Assembly: GCF_965638725.1 (NCBI RefSeq)
Contig: NC_134982.1
Span: 78,258,155 to 78,322,154 of the forward strand
Source of the DNA: Aptenodytes patagonicus
Lineage: Eukaryota > Chordata > Aves > Sphenisciformes > Spheniscidae
Length of the DNA: 64,000 nucleotides
Direction of reading: 5' to 3'
Both the position numbers and the translations under genes were made by a program. This document shows, piece by piece, positions 36,201-47,682 of the stretch; position 1 is the first letter of the stretch, and every line of letters begins with the position of its first letter. The notes under the pieces were generated by a model. That model had not been told where the DNA came from. It searched no databases and saw only the letters and a list, made by a program, of their open reading frames with translations.

Positions 36201-38491
36201 GCTTTCTCTGACCCTGTTTTTTATTTTCCAGGTTGGTCTTTTTTTGCCTGCAAGACATTTATATTATTCACCTAAAGCATAAGTAATTTTCAATACTGAA
36301 AGAAGCTCATTCTTTACATTTTTAAAACATTTTTGTAAGAGCTCTGTCTTCCAAGCGAACACTGAAGAAATCAGAAGCTTTTCTATATTGCGGTTCATAT
36401 TCTGACTTGCACACAGAGAGCACTGTAAACCTCATTTGTCCGTCTGTGAGAAAAAGCCACTGAAACTACTTCCTTTGTGTAGTAGAAGTGTAATGAGAGC
36501 TGAAAATGAGACTTCTTGGACTCTCTGAAGCTATGTCAGACAAGAGGACCCTGGAAAGTAAACTGAAGTCCACAGGAATTTCATACAAGGCAGAGTCGTG
36601 TGGTGACAACTCTGAAAAACCACAGACAGGATTCTCAAGGGTATTTCAGGCCTCTGGTGAAGTAGCATAGGATTTTCAAAACCACCTTGGGGGCTGAGCT
36701 TCATATGCCTTTTTCTGTGTTACTACTAATTGTTAGTTGCAGTCTAGTAACAAATCTGGCAAAGGAAGGACCAGCACGAAATTAGTTCTGCTCTGATGTG
36801 CTCGGGTATGAATGAGAAGTAGCCTCGTGATGCCCACGATGGCAGGATTTGTCTGCAGTGTTTCCCAGCATCATGCACACATGAAGGAAAGGTGGCTGCT
36901 GAACACAACAGTCTGAAGTCTCGGCCAGGAGAAAACTAACAGGTACTTCTGTCAGGCTGATACCCAGATGGAGCAAGAAGAAAATTTAGAGCTGACTCAA
37001 AAGCTGGGTGTTTTTCCTGGGCACTACCATCTCTCTGTAGGCTTTTGTAAGCTGTTACCTGTTTTGCATTTCGTTAATGCACACTTTTACTCACTTTGAT
37101 CTTAACTCTGACCTGAAGCTAGGTGTTTTGCCTTTTTTTTTTTTTTTTAAAGTTGGTGACTAACTGCAATGCTGACAGATCCAGTCACCGTGAGTTGGGT
37201 GGTCTTTAGTGCTGGTACTTATTCCCCCATGTTCCTTCAGGATGTCCAAAGGAAAATGCGACTGCCCACATGTGTGCCATAGGCTGGGTTGTCAATCTCC
37301 AAATGGAGTCTGAGAAGGGCAGGAGTCTTCTGTTAATTAGTGATTACTGGAAAAAGACAAAACCTTTGCAGTGCATTGTGATGGCTGAATCCTTGCTCCT
37401 CAGATTGTCCCATGCCACCTTCTACTTAGGAAACAAGCTCAGAACATACCCTTTTAATTCAGCCTGGTGTTTCCTACAGGACCAGAAAAACATCTGGTTG
37501 AGGACTTGCGTAAGTCAGCCCTGCCCCAGTCGGGCAGAGCAGTGTTTGCAACACCTAACGCTAGCAATCTACAGCAGGCGGCTGGAGCAGAAGACCATTC
37601 TCCTCAAGCTTCGCTGTTCAGATCAGGCTCCTTGTGGGCTTGTGTCCCCTGTTATTGACCCAGAAGGGAGCACGCCTTCCTCTCTTGTGGATCCCTTTAG
37701 CTCTCTGTGCCCTGGTTTCTGACCTGTGGAGCAGGGATGTGGGGTCAGTGTTAAAAGCAGCATTAAAGCAGCAGTGTTAAAAGCAGGACTTGTAAGCGCT
37801 GAAGTACTGTCAAGCAGGATGCAACTAGATGCTGTGGTGAAGGACTGGCAGAGCAGAAGTATCACAGTCTACCAAAGGTGAATTTGTTCTGAAATTATCT
37901 CCAGAAGTGACAGAAATCTTATGGCAACATGCAGTGCCCCCACAAGTAATTTTTGGACTGGCAGGTAAGCGAAGGGTAAATTAACTGGCAGTACTTTGCT
38001 TTGAAATATTGTGTGTATTTAATTACAGATGTTCCAGGAATATGGATGTGATGCTTCACAGACTCTGCTTTTAAAAACTTTCCTTACATAAAGAGAAGGT
38101 TAATGGGGGTGTGAGGGAGAAGTTGCCTGGTTGCTCTTCCTCTTTAAGGATCACTCTTCAGCAAATGGATCACGTTGTGATGCTGCTTTGCCATGCCTTG
38201 TTAAATGAATTGACCTTTCAGACATTAGATTTCCAATGTTGTCTATAAGAAACCTAAAAAAACCCCAACAGACAAACATCTTATTCATTGCTATAGTCTG
38301 TTCTCTTTATTAGCAATTTTCCAGGGAACTTCCCAATAGCAGCACCCCTGTCCTGTCCCGTGCTTTACTCCTGGACAGTGCCAGGCAGCTGGTGTCCACA
38401 GAGGTGCTCTCAGCCTGCTTGATGGTTTTTATTCTGGTCCTGCCTACACCAGTGTAGCTCTGCTACACTATTACTGAAAATGCAAGGATAC
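33270..38491. other. No gene seen
   Basis: Five kilobases of non-coding sequence. A T17-type run lies at about 37132-37149. Around 33724-34107 there is a weak hint of old retroviral envelope-like sequence (see findings), not strong enough for a gene call. Confidence 0.45.
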
Positions 38492-39035
38492 TGTCCTGGT
38501 TTCAGCTGGGATAGAGTTAATTTTCTTCCTAGGAGCTGGTACAGTGCTGTGTTTTGGATTTAGTGTGAGAATAATGCTGATAACACACCGATGTTATAGT
38601 TGTTGCTAAGCAGTGCTTACACTAGTCAAGGACTTTTCAGCTTCCCATGCTCTGCCGACTGAGAAGGCTGGAGGTGCACAAGGAGCTGGGAGGGGGCACA
38701 GCCAAACTGGCCAAAGGGACATTCCATACCATGTGCCATCATGCTCAGTACATAAACTGGGGGAAAGCTGGCCGGGGGGGCCGCTGCTCGGGGACTGGCT
38801 GGGCATCGGTCGGCAGGTGGTGAGAAATTGCATCGTGCATCACTTGCTTTGTGTATTCTTTTATTGTTGTTGTTGTTGTTATTATTTTCCCTTCATTTTG
38901 TGTTCTGTTAAACTGTCTTGATCTCAACCCACGACTTGTACTTTATTTTCCTGATTCTCTCCCCCATCCCACTGCGGGGGGGAGTGAGTGAACGGCTGTG
39001 TGGTGTTCAGCTGCCTGCCAGGTTAAACCACAACA
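38492..39035 (+). repeat. ERVL provirus 5' LTR
   Basis: Starts TGTCCTGGTTTCAG and ends ACCACAACA. Contains a TTG triplet run at about 38866-38881 and a GTTAAACTG segment near 38906. Clearly related to the 3' LTR and to the solo LTR at 42495. Confidence 0.92.
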
Positions 39036-39043
39036 GCCCTTTT

Positions 39044-39061
39044 TGGCGCCCAACGTGGGGC
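39044..39061 (+). other. Retroviral primer binding site, tRNA-Lys(1,2)
   Basis: TGGCGCCCAACGTGGGGC, an 18-base match to the complement of the tRNA-Lys(1,2) 3' end, placed 8 bases after the 5' LTR. Confidence 0.88.
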
Positions 39062-39201
39062 ATGAAGGGTTCAGATAACGACAGATCTGACCAGAGTGCG
39101 TTAAGGCAAATTTGTTATAAGCATTCATTATATCGGTTTAGTAGTCGTTGGTCACAATGTTGATTTATTTGTTCTCAGAGTTGTGTTAGGTAGCACCTTA
39201 C

Positions 39202-40290
39202 TTGCTGTATATGTTCCCTGTTGTACTGTTTATCACCTCTGGGGGCTGGATCAAGGGTATCATTTTGCTGCACTGTGTAACACTGGTTGTAAAAGTCCGT
39301 CACATAGACGCTCACATACCCAAGAGTCGGGCCACTGAAGAACATCAAAACAACCAGCAGGTGGATCAGGCTGCTAAGATTGAAGTGGCTCAGGTGGATC
39401 TGGACTGGCAACATAAGGGTGAATTATTTCTAGCTCGGTGGGCCCATGGCACCTCAGGTCACCAAGGAAGAGATGCAACATACAGATGGGCTCGTGATCG
39501 AGGGGTGGACTTGACCATGGACACTATTGTGCAGGTTATCCATGAATGTGAAACATGCCCTGCAATCAAGCAAGCCAAGTGGTTAAAGCCTCTCTGGTAT
39601 GGAGGACGATGGTTGAAATATAAATATGGGGAGGCCTGGCAGGTTGATTATATCACACCCCCACAAACCTGCCAAGGCAAGCGCCATGTGCTTACAATGG
39701 TGGAGGCAACCACCGGATGGCTGGAAACATACCCCGTGCCCCATGACACCACCCGGAACACTATCCTGGGCCTTGAAAAGCAAGTCCTGTGGCGACATGG
39801 CACCCCAGAAAGAATTGAATCAGACAACGGGACTCGTTTCCGAAACAACCTCATAGACACCTGGGCCAAAGAGCACAGTGAATGGGTGTATCACATCCTC
39901 TATCATGCACCAGCCTCCGGGAAAATTGAACGATACAATGGACTGTTAAAGACTACACTGAGAGCAATGGGTGGCGGGACGTTCAAACATTGGGACACAC
40001 ATTTAGCAAAGGCCACCTGGTTAGTCAACACGAGGGGATCTGCCAATTGAGCTGGCCCTGCCCAAACAAAACTTTTACATACTGTAGAAAGGGATAAAGT
40101 CCCTGTAGTGCACATAAAAAATACACTGGGGAAGACAGTCTGGGTTATTCCTGCCTCGGGCAAAGGCAAACCCATCCGTGGGATTGCTTTTGCTCAAGGA
40201 CCTGGGTGCACTTGGTGGGTGATGTGGCAGGATGGGGAAGTCCGATGTGTACCTCAAGGGGATTTGATTTTGGGGGACAATAGCCAATGA
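39202..40290 (+). pseudogene. ERVL pol remnant: RNase H end and integrase, one internal stop
   Basis: Open from 39202 to a TGA at 40048-40050, then the same frame stays open to 40290. In the first part, from about residue 34, is the end of RNase H. The integrase zinc-binding HHCC follows (His82, His87, Cys116, Cys119), then the catalytic core Asp149, Asp208 and Glu243 with the usual spacing of about 35 between the last two. The region after the stop looks like the integrase C-terminal domain. The first 30 or so residues are probably joined leader sequence from the internal deletion. Non-functional as an element because most of pol and all of gag are missing. Confidence 0.9.
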
Positions 40291-40731
40291 ATTAAATTGT
40301 ATGATGTTAATTTCTATATAATACTGTATATCATCACTTCTGTGGTGGCTATATGCCATATCAACAGCATTACAGTAAGAATCACCCAGATTAACAAAGA
40401 ATGAACTTTGATGAAACTGAGCAAAGTGCAGCGATGATAGAACCGGTCAAGTGCAGCAGTGATGGGACCAAAATTGGCTTCAGCATGCAACAATCCAACA
40501 CCACACACCACCTCTCCTGCCCTGAAGGACTGTTATGACAGATGGAGCCCAAAGTCATGGACTAAATGAACCCAACGAACATTTTAGAGGGATGGCCCAT
40601 AGACTAAGGGAATGATATCTGTGTGTATATATCAAAAGACAGGAAAAGGGGTGGTGATGATTAATTGGGATGTATTGGAAAGTGTGGGGACCTGGGCATG
40701 ACGTAGATGGTATAGAATAAGGGGTGGATAC

Positions 40732-41286
40732 TGTCCTGGTTTCAGCTGGGATAGAGTTAATTTTCTTTCTAGTAGCCAGTACAGTGCTGTGTTTTGGATT
40801 TAGGATGAGAACAATGTTGATAACACACTGATGTTTTAGTTGTTGCTAAGCAGTGCTTACACTAGTCAAGGACTTTTCAGCTTCCCACGCTCTACCGACT
40901 GAGAAGGCTGGAGGTGCACAAGAAGCTGGGAGGGGGCACAGCCAGGACAGCTGACCCAAACTGGCCAAAGGGACATTCCATACCATGTGCTGCCATGCTC
41001 AGTACATAAACTGGGGGGAGTTGGCTGGGGGGCAGCGACTGCTGCTCGGGAACAGGCTGGGCATTGGTTGGTGGGTGGTGAGAAATTGCATGGTGCATCA
41101 TTTATTTTGTATATTCTTTTATCATTATTATTATTACTATTTTCCCTTCCTTTTCTGTCTTATTAAACTGTCATGATCTCAACCCACAAATTTTACTTTT
41201 TTTTTCCCGATTCTGTCCCCATCCCACGGAGGGGGTGAGCGAATGGCTGTGTGGTGTTTAGCTGCCTGCCGGGTTAAACCACGACA
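40732..41286 (+). repeat. ERVL provirus 3' LTR
   Basis: Starts TGTCCTGGTTTCAG after a purine-rich stretch (about 40714-40728) that fits a polypurine tract, and ends ACCACGACA. Contains ATTAAA near 41161, a possible poly(A) signal. Confidence 0.92.
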
Positions 41287-42489
41287 AAGCCCTCCGCACA
41301 GGCCGTGAAAGAAGGATGCTGCCTCCTTATTCACTAACCTCCAGCACTGCAGGAGAGTGCTGTAATACCCCACCTCCACTCATCACACCAGTTGTCTGCA
41401 AGTTAGACCATTTGTCTTCCTGCGGGAGGGGAGGAAACTGCCACCCACCCTGCTGTCCTTGACTTCCAGTCCTCTGGCTGGGTGTCTTGAAGCTGTACCT
41501 GCCCCGCAGACCCACCTCTTGCTGTGCCCTTCCAGAGCATTGATGTCCCACCAGGGAACCCACCCCTTGTCCAACCCATTAATTCTGACTTGCAGGCGCC
41601 CGTCTCTCACCAAGCCCTTTCATCCAAAGAGGTGTGTGAGCAAAGGCTGAGTGGGTCTACCTTGTGTTTAGTCCTCTGAGAGGGGACTGCAGGAGTGCTC
41701 CAGACTGACACACGGACATTTGGGGTGGGAAGCTGGCTCCCCGGATTTTCTGTGCTCGTATCTTTGACTCAGCTGGAGGCAGTCTCAGTGAAGATCCAGC
41801 TGTCTGCCTGCATGCTGGAAGCCTGCCTAAAACAGGCTCCCCTCACAGTGGTACAGAGGAGGCAGTGTGGGACACCACAAGGTTCTGCTAGGCATTGCAG
41901 CTCTACTGTGACATTCTGGGACCTCCCAGGTATTACTCTCTTCGTGCTCTGGCTGACTGATGGGGTCAAATCTTGCTTGGGTCACAGCAAATGAAGTCTA
42001 AAAAGGAAAATGTTTCTTTTAACTCACACTGCTGTCTCAAGAGGGTGCCTTTTTCAGCAAGCTACTGGCTGTGCAAGGAATTTTTCCTGACTCAAAAGTG
42101 GTTCTAGCTTAATTTCTTGCACTGCAGGAGCTAGACTGGTTGGGCATACGTTCCTCTGAGGAACATACCTTTGAAAAATAGCAGAGTATTCCTACTGCGA
42201 TGAGACACTGGTTCATGATCTGCATTTGGCTGCTGCCAGCCGTGATCAGCAGGCCTCGGAGGAGACATGCCAATGGGAACCTGTGATGAAGTGACGCAAA
42301 AGCCCGGTGTGGCAGTGGCCTGATCCTGCCCCTCTTCCTGTGATTCAGCCAGTCCTGATTAAAACCTACATGAAGTCAAAAGCATCATTCTTGGCCTTTT
42401 TCTTCTTTCACTCTCATCCCAGCTGCTCTTGTGGTAGGTCCTTAGCATATGGCCATAAAAACAGAATTATTTTCTCATTGCCCCTGTCT
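41287..42489. other. No gene seen, between provirus and solo LTR
   Basis: 1.2 kb of unique-looking DNA with no recognisable exon or repeat. Confidence 0.45.
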
Positions 42490-42875
42490 CCCTCTTCCTG
42501 GTTTTGGTTGGAATAGAGTTAATTTTCTTCCTAGGAGCTGGTACAGTGCTGTGTTTTGGATTTAGGACAAGAACAATGCTGATAACACACCCATGTTTTA
42601 GTTGTCACTAAGCAGTGCTTACACTAGTCAAGGACTTTTCAGCTTCCCATGCTCTACCGACTGAGAAGGCTGGAGGTGCACAAGAAGCTGGGAGGGGGCA
42701 CAGCCAGGACAGCTGACCCAAACTGGCCAAAGGGACATTCCATACCATGTGCCATCATGCTCAGTACATAAACTGGGGGAAAGCTGGCTGGGGGGGGGCC
42801 GCTGCTTGGGGACTGGCTGGGCATCGGTCAGCCGGTGGTGAGAAATTGCATCGTGCATCACTTGCTTTGTATATT

Positions 42876-42906
<31 letters not shown>

Positions 42907-43093
42907 TTCTTATTCTTATTCTTATTATTATTATTATTATTCTAGTTCAATTATTAAACTGTTTTTATCTCAACCCACGAGTTTTCTCTCTTTTACTCTT
43001 CCGATTCTCTCTCCCATCCCACCAGGGGCGGGGGAGTGAGCCAGCGGCTGTGTGGTGCTCAGTTGCCGACCGAGGTTAAACCACGACACCCTC
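42490..43093 (+). mobile_element. Solo LTR of the same ERVL family, with target-site duplication
   Basis: LTR body 42495-43088, same orientation as the provirus. The 5' terminus has lost TG, but CCCTC flanks both sides (42490-42494 and 43089-43093), consistent with the 5-bp duplication of ERVL. Carries an expanded TTC/TTATTC/TTA microsatellite (about 42876-42942) where the other LTRs have short triplet runs. Confidence 0.9.
42876..42942 (+). repeat. TTC / TTATTC / TTA compound microsatellite
   Basis: Runs of TTC pass into TTATTC hexamers and then TTA triplets, inside the U3/R region of the solo LTR. Confidence 0.95.
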
Positions 43094-46000
43094 CCAGCCT
43101 GTTCAACACCTCCCAGAGCAGCTTCCCTCCTGCTGGGAGAGCTGGGGGATTTCACAGGTGTGCTGTTTCACCTTTGTGTTTCAGCTGGCAAAAATTCTGG
43201 CACAGGGTCAGACTCACGGCCGCTGGTGGGGCTGATGGAGAGCCTATGTGCGTGCTGGCACACCCTGCTCAACTGGGCAGAAGCAAACAAGCATGGCCGG
43301 GGCACAAACTGTAGGGATGTGACTCATTCATTGCTCTCTTGCTGCCTGGGTCAAATGCAGGGCAGAGCTGGGCAGCAGAAACAAACCTGTCAGCTCACCT
43401 GCCAGTCCTGCACAAACAGGAGATAGACCCTTGCCCGTGCCACTGATGTGAGTCGGTACCCGTCTCTTCTCACAGAGGACATCCCGGAGCCAAGCTCCGC
43501 TCCGTTACTGCTTGAACGATGTGGTGCTGGAGGGATGCTGGGGAAGCTGAGCGGGTTCATAACGAAGCCATGCGGTCACTGGGTGTCCACGTGTTTTCTA
43601 CGAGGTGGTGGCACCTGTGCTCTGATGTAGCTGTAACTTGCTGTGACCGTTGGACCTCTCTTCAAGCACACAGGCAGGTGTTTCCAACCAGGATGGCAGC
43701 GATTCCTTTCCCTCCTGTTTGGCAACTTGTACGTCCTATTTCACAGCCTACTGGTCCAGCCAGTCTTTCCCTGCAGAAGACTCAGTTCTTGTGGGATCTG
43801 GGACGCTTTTGCCTTTGCCCACTGTTTTTGGCCTACTGGTGGCATTGGTGTTAATGGGATGGCAGGTAATCCGGCAGGCTGCCCAGCGGTTCAGGAGGGG
43901 AGAGCACGAGCTTCCGTTGAGCACCGCAAGCAGTAGTTTTCCTGGCACTGGGGCCTGGAGTGAGCAAATTCCTCCCTGTCAGACAGCCTGATAGGGCTGA
44001 TAAATGGTCATAGCACAGACGGGTAAACAGGGGTTAGTGAGTTGCCCAAGGTCACAGAAGAAAGTCTACGTTAGGTCTGGGATAAGGATGTGATATACCT
44101 TCGTCCTCAGCCTGCTGCATTAATGACAGGACCCTGCTGTCTCATCCGAGCATGCGGACCATCTATGAAGAGATGCTTAGCACCTCCGGCAGGTGTCCAT
44201 GCCAACAGTCAGAGCTCTGCCTCGATGTGTTCTATGCCAAGTGAGGAATAGGAGGAGAAACAACCAGCAATAACACCACCTCACCACGGCAGTGCCTCGG
44301 CTGTGCAGAGGGAGGGCAGTCTGTCCGTCTGCCCGCCCTGCAGCGGCCAGCACAGTCCTGTTGAGTCAACACCAGCAGCTCTCCTTCCTGGCGAAAACCT
44401 TGCTTTCGCAGGAACGTTGGCACACACTGCTCGCTGCCCTTCCAGTGCAGTTGCTAATACAGGCAGTGAGCTAAAATGAGTTAATCTAAAATTGCAATTC
44501 TGTGCTGAAGTGCTGGTGACATTACCAGCCTAGCCAAGCTCTTCGGCAGTACATATGATACGAACCAGAAACCTCTGATGCAATTACAGCCCTGTGTACA
44601 ACACTGTGATGCTCGTAGGGCACAATAGCCAAGCAACCATGTCAGAGGTTTGAGAAGCATTTTCAAGACCTCTTTTTAATTAACGGGTGCAGACACAGCA
44701 TTGATCTGGGGCTGCGCCTAACAATGAAGTGAAGAAGGAGTGAAAGAGGCAGGGGGACAAGGTGGGAGGAGGGCAGGTTTTGAGGCTACATTGTCCTGTT
44801 GCCACAGAAAAGCGTAAGAGAAAAAGAGAAAAGCAAAGCAAGAATGCAAAGGAGTTGAGAGAAAAGAAGGAGGGATCAGAAATAAGAATGAAGAAGCCAT
44901 ATAAGTAAGACAGGTAATGGCTTTCAAACTGTGGCTTGCGGACTGCTTCCAAGTGTGCTGCAAAAAGCAAGTTCATGTGCAATTCAGCAGCCTACATAGA
45001 AGTTATGGACAGCAGAGTTAGCGCCTCTGCTGCAGAAAGGTGGCAAACAGCAAGATTGAAGACTGGCAGTGAACAGCAAGCCCCTTTCTTGCCTGACTGC
45101 ACATTATGTGCCTGGTTCTAAGGCCCCCAGGCACTCATAGTGTTTGTTTAGAAGGCAGTTCTCCTTTTGAGGAATTCCTTATTGGCATCATTTGTGAAAA
45201 TGTAACTATTTCGTGAGAAGAGAGCTCAGCAGCCCCACCTTGGAGGCAAACAGAGCACTGGTTTGAACCCTATGACCTGTGCAGCCTCTGCCCAGGAGGT
45301 GTGTTTGGTGGCCCGAGGGGTGCTGCCAGGGGCATATCCCGGAAAAGCAGGCCATCCCAGCCCCTGGCAGGAGCCTGTGGACGCAGCAGAATCCAGGAAG
45401 GTGGTGGTCTTGTCCTCGATGTTGCCACTGCTTTGACGCCAGGTCCCCGCACTAAAAGGGAGAAGATGTGGGAGCAGGGTGTCATGTGTTTGATCATTAT
45501 GGATGGAGGCAGACTCGCCCTTTACTCCCTGGAGTAATTACTTCTTCCACTTAGGGTTCTCCATCTTTAGAAGTCTAACACTGAACCCTTCATTTTAGTG
45601 TATTAAAGACCTCCGCTGAGTTGCAGCGACATGACAATGACATCTTACTGAAAATAACAAGAGCAGAAGGGATGGCAATCTTCCCCAGGCGAGGTTAACA
45701 CTGCTACCAAACTCCCCTGCTGCATCACAGGCAAACCCGGAAAGAGCATTATTTTTGGCACGAATACACTTCCAGATTGCCTCCATTATACTCTTGTGTA
45801 AGCATTGTTGCCATCGTAGCTAGTAGCATGTGTTAGCCCATTCAAGTTTTGCAAATGTTGGCATAAGGAACATGAGGAAAGGAAACCTCTGGGGCATGAA
45901 ACAGCTGGCTTGGAAGGCTGATATTCTCCCAGCAGCAGCCAGGCCTGTCTCCTTCTGGAGTGGGGCAACAAGGCAGGGAAAAAAGGCCAACCAAGGAGAT

Positions 46001-46470
46001 GAGCAGAGTTTGCTTTGGCATGTGCCTCGCTTATTGTGGGAGAGCCAACACCCAGAGAAAATGCTGCAAGCTCATGGTGAGCCCTCCCATGATTAACGGC
46101 AAAAAAATCCTCGTATGAGTAATGTTGCTGTTGAGATCTGTAGTTGCAGACAAATCAAGAAAGTTGCAGTTTTCACGACAGATAAATTGTGATTTTTATT
46201 GCCCTATATACAGACGTAGGAGGGGTGCATGTATGTGCGTGCATACGTATGTACCCCACATGAAATTAATAAACACGTGGTGCTGTACCTATGATCTCAC
46301 GCAAAAAAGTGAAGCGACAGTGAATTGTGTATCTATCTGCACAAAACAACTGAGCAGCAGCTGTTTGGACACAGCTACGCCGAGTAACTCAGCTGGTGTA
46401 AGTCAACAGATCTTCATCGGAATAATTAATTACACTACTTTACGTCGGTTGAGAATGTGTTCCTTGGCAT
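43094..46470. other. No gene seen apart from an old SINE fragment
   Basis: Non-coding sequence upstream of the large CpG island. Frames of up to about 120 codons are open but lack domains, conserved motifs or plausible splice structure. Confidence 0.45.
44020..44140 (+). mobile_element. MIR-like SINE fragment
   Basis: Contains GTTAGTGAGTTGCCCAAGG and then TCACAG, the hallmark MIR core, followed by a weaker match to its 3' part (TTAATGACAGGACCCTGC). Confidence 0.6.
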
Positions 46471-46958
46471 GAGTGAGACAACCCCGGTTTTCTGCGCGCG
46501 CGTTTCTCTCCTTTTCAAGGTAAACGCTCCCACCCACGGCCATGCAGACAAACCAACCCTATTTGCCCGCTTCCAGGCAGAGGCGCACGGCGACCCCCGC
46601 CACCCCAGGGTCTTTTGCTGCCTTGTGCCAAACAAGAAGGCGCTGGTGCCTCCTCGGCACGGCCTCGGCTTCCATTCGCCGTTCCAGCGGCGCTTCAGCC
46701 CAGCTCCCCGGCACAGGCTGCGCGCCCGGCGCGGGGGCGGCCTGCCCCGGCCCCGGGCGTGCGGTGGCGGGGGGTGCAGCCCGGCGGGGCCGGTGTGCGG
46801 GGCGGCGTGCGCGGGTGTGCCATTGCACACTTCCTGCGGTGTGTGTGACCGGGCGCCGGTTTCCGGTAGCTGACAGGAGCCGGAGCCCGTCGCTGCCTCC
46901 TCCGGCGGGGAGTACCACCGCGCAGGGCAGCGCACACACGCACGGGGGGGGGGACGGA

Positions 46959-46994
46959 GGAGGAGGGAGGAGGAGGAGGAGGAGGAGGAGGGCG
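46959..46994 (+). repeat. GGA triplet repeat
   Basis: GGAGGAGG runs inside the CpG island (GGGACGGAGGAGGAGGGAGG followed by further GGA units). Confidence 0.9.
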
Positions 46995-47664
46995 GAGGGA
47001 CCAGAGCAGCCCCCCCCTCCCCAGCCCCCGAGCAATATCACAGTAATCCCCCCATGCGATACAGGCGATATTGCACAGCTTCCCCGCCCCACGCTCCCAC
47101 GGCCAGGCACCTGCAGGTACGTGACCCGCCCGGCTGCACCGGTGTGTGCATGCGTGTGCGTGGGTGTGCGTGTGTGTGTGTGCATCCAGCGCTGCCCGCC
47201 GGGGGGGCGGGCGATATTTCCCCTCTCTCTCTTTGTGCGCAGCGGAGGGCTCTCCGGGAAGCTTCCCCGGGCAGATACACTGTCACCCTCCCCCCCGCCG
47301 CCCCCGGCCCCCCGGCCTTTCCGCGGGGCAGCGTGCGGTGGCAGGGGTAGGTGTGCCCCCCCGCCCCGTGCTGCACGGGAGGTGCCGGTGCGGGGGGAGG
47401 TGGGGCAGGAGTGCCTGGGGACGGGTGTCGGGGTTTGGCACAACACAGGGAGCGGGGTGACCCCCCCACCCCCCGTTGCATCCTCTTGTGAAAAGAAAAG
47501 CGACCCTTCCCACCCCAACCCCCGGGCTGAAATAGAAGCGGGAGGGGGGCAGCCGGGGGGGCTGCGGTTTGGGGACCGTGGGGTCTGGCGGCTGCACCGA
47601 GCGGGAGGCAGAGGGGCAGTGCCTGGCACTGTGGATTGGGCCACCCCCGGGGGGTTCAGCCGCC

Positions 47665-47682
47665 CCCCCCCCCCCCCCCGGT
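47665..47682 (+). repeat. Poly-C run in the CpG island
   Basis: About 17 consecutive C bases before GGTACC. Prone to sequencing error and to four-stranded structure on the complementary strand. Confidence 0.9.

Larger units (their letters stand above)
38492..41286 (+). mobile_element. ERVL-type endogenous retrovirus, internally deleted provirus
   Basis: Two LTRs of about 545-555 bp in the same orientation (38492-39035 and 40732-41286) flank only 1.7 kb of internal sequence; complete ERVL interiors are several kb. The primer binding site matches tRNA-Lys(1,2). gag, protease and most of reverse transcriptase/RNase H are missing; an integrase region remains. No env is seen, as usual for ERVL. 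A 5-bp target duplication was not found: GATAC precedes the 5' LTR and AAGCC follows the 3' LTR. The element is defective. Confidence 0.92.

Noticed and set aside
37270-37722. 150-codon frame on the plus strand
   Set aside because: No family resemblance, no splice context, internal composition like the surrounding non-coding DNA.
46559-47644. 361-codon open frame on the minus strand
   Set aside because: Same reason: low-complexity composition, no domain, overlaps the plus-strand frame.
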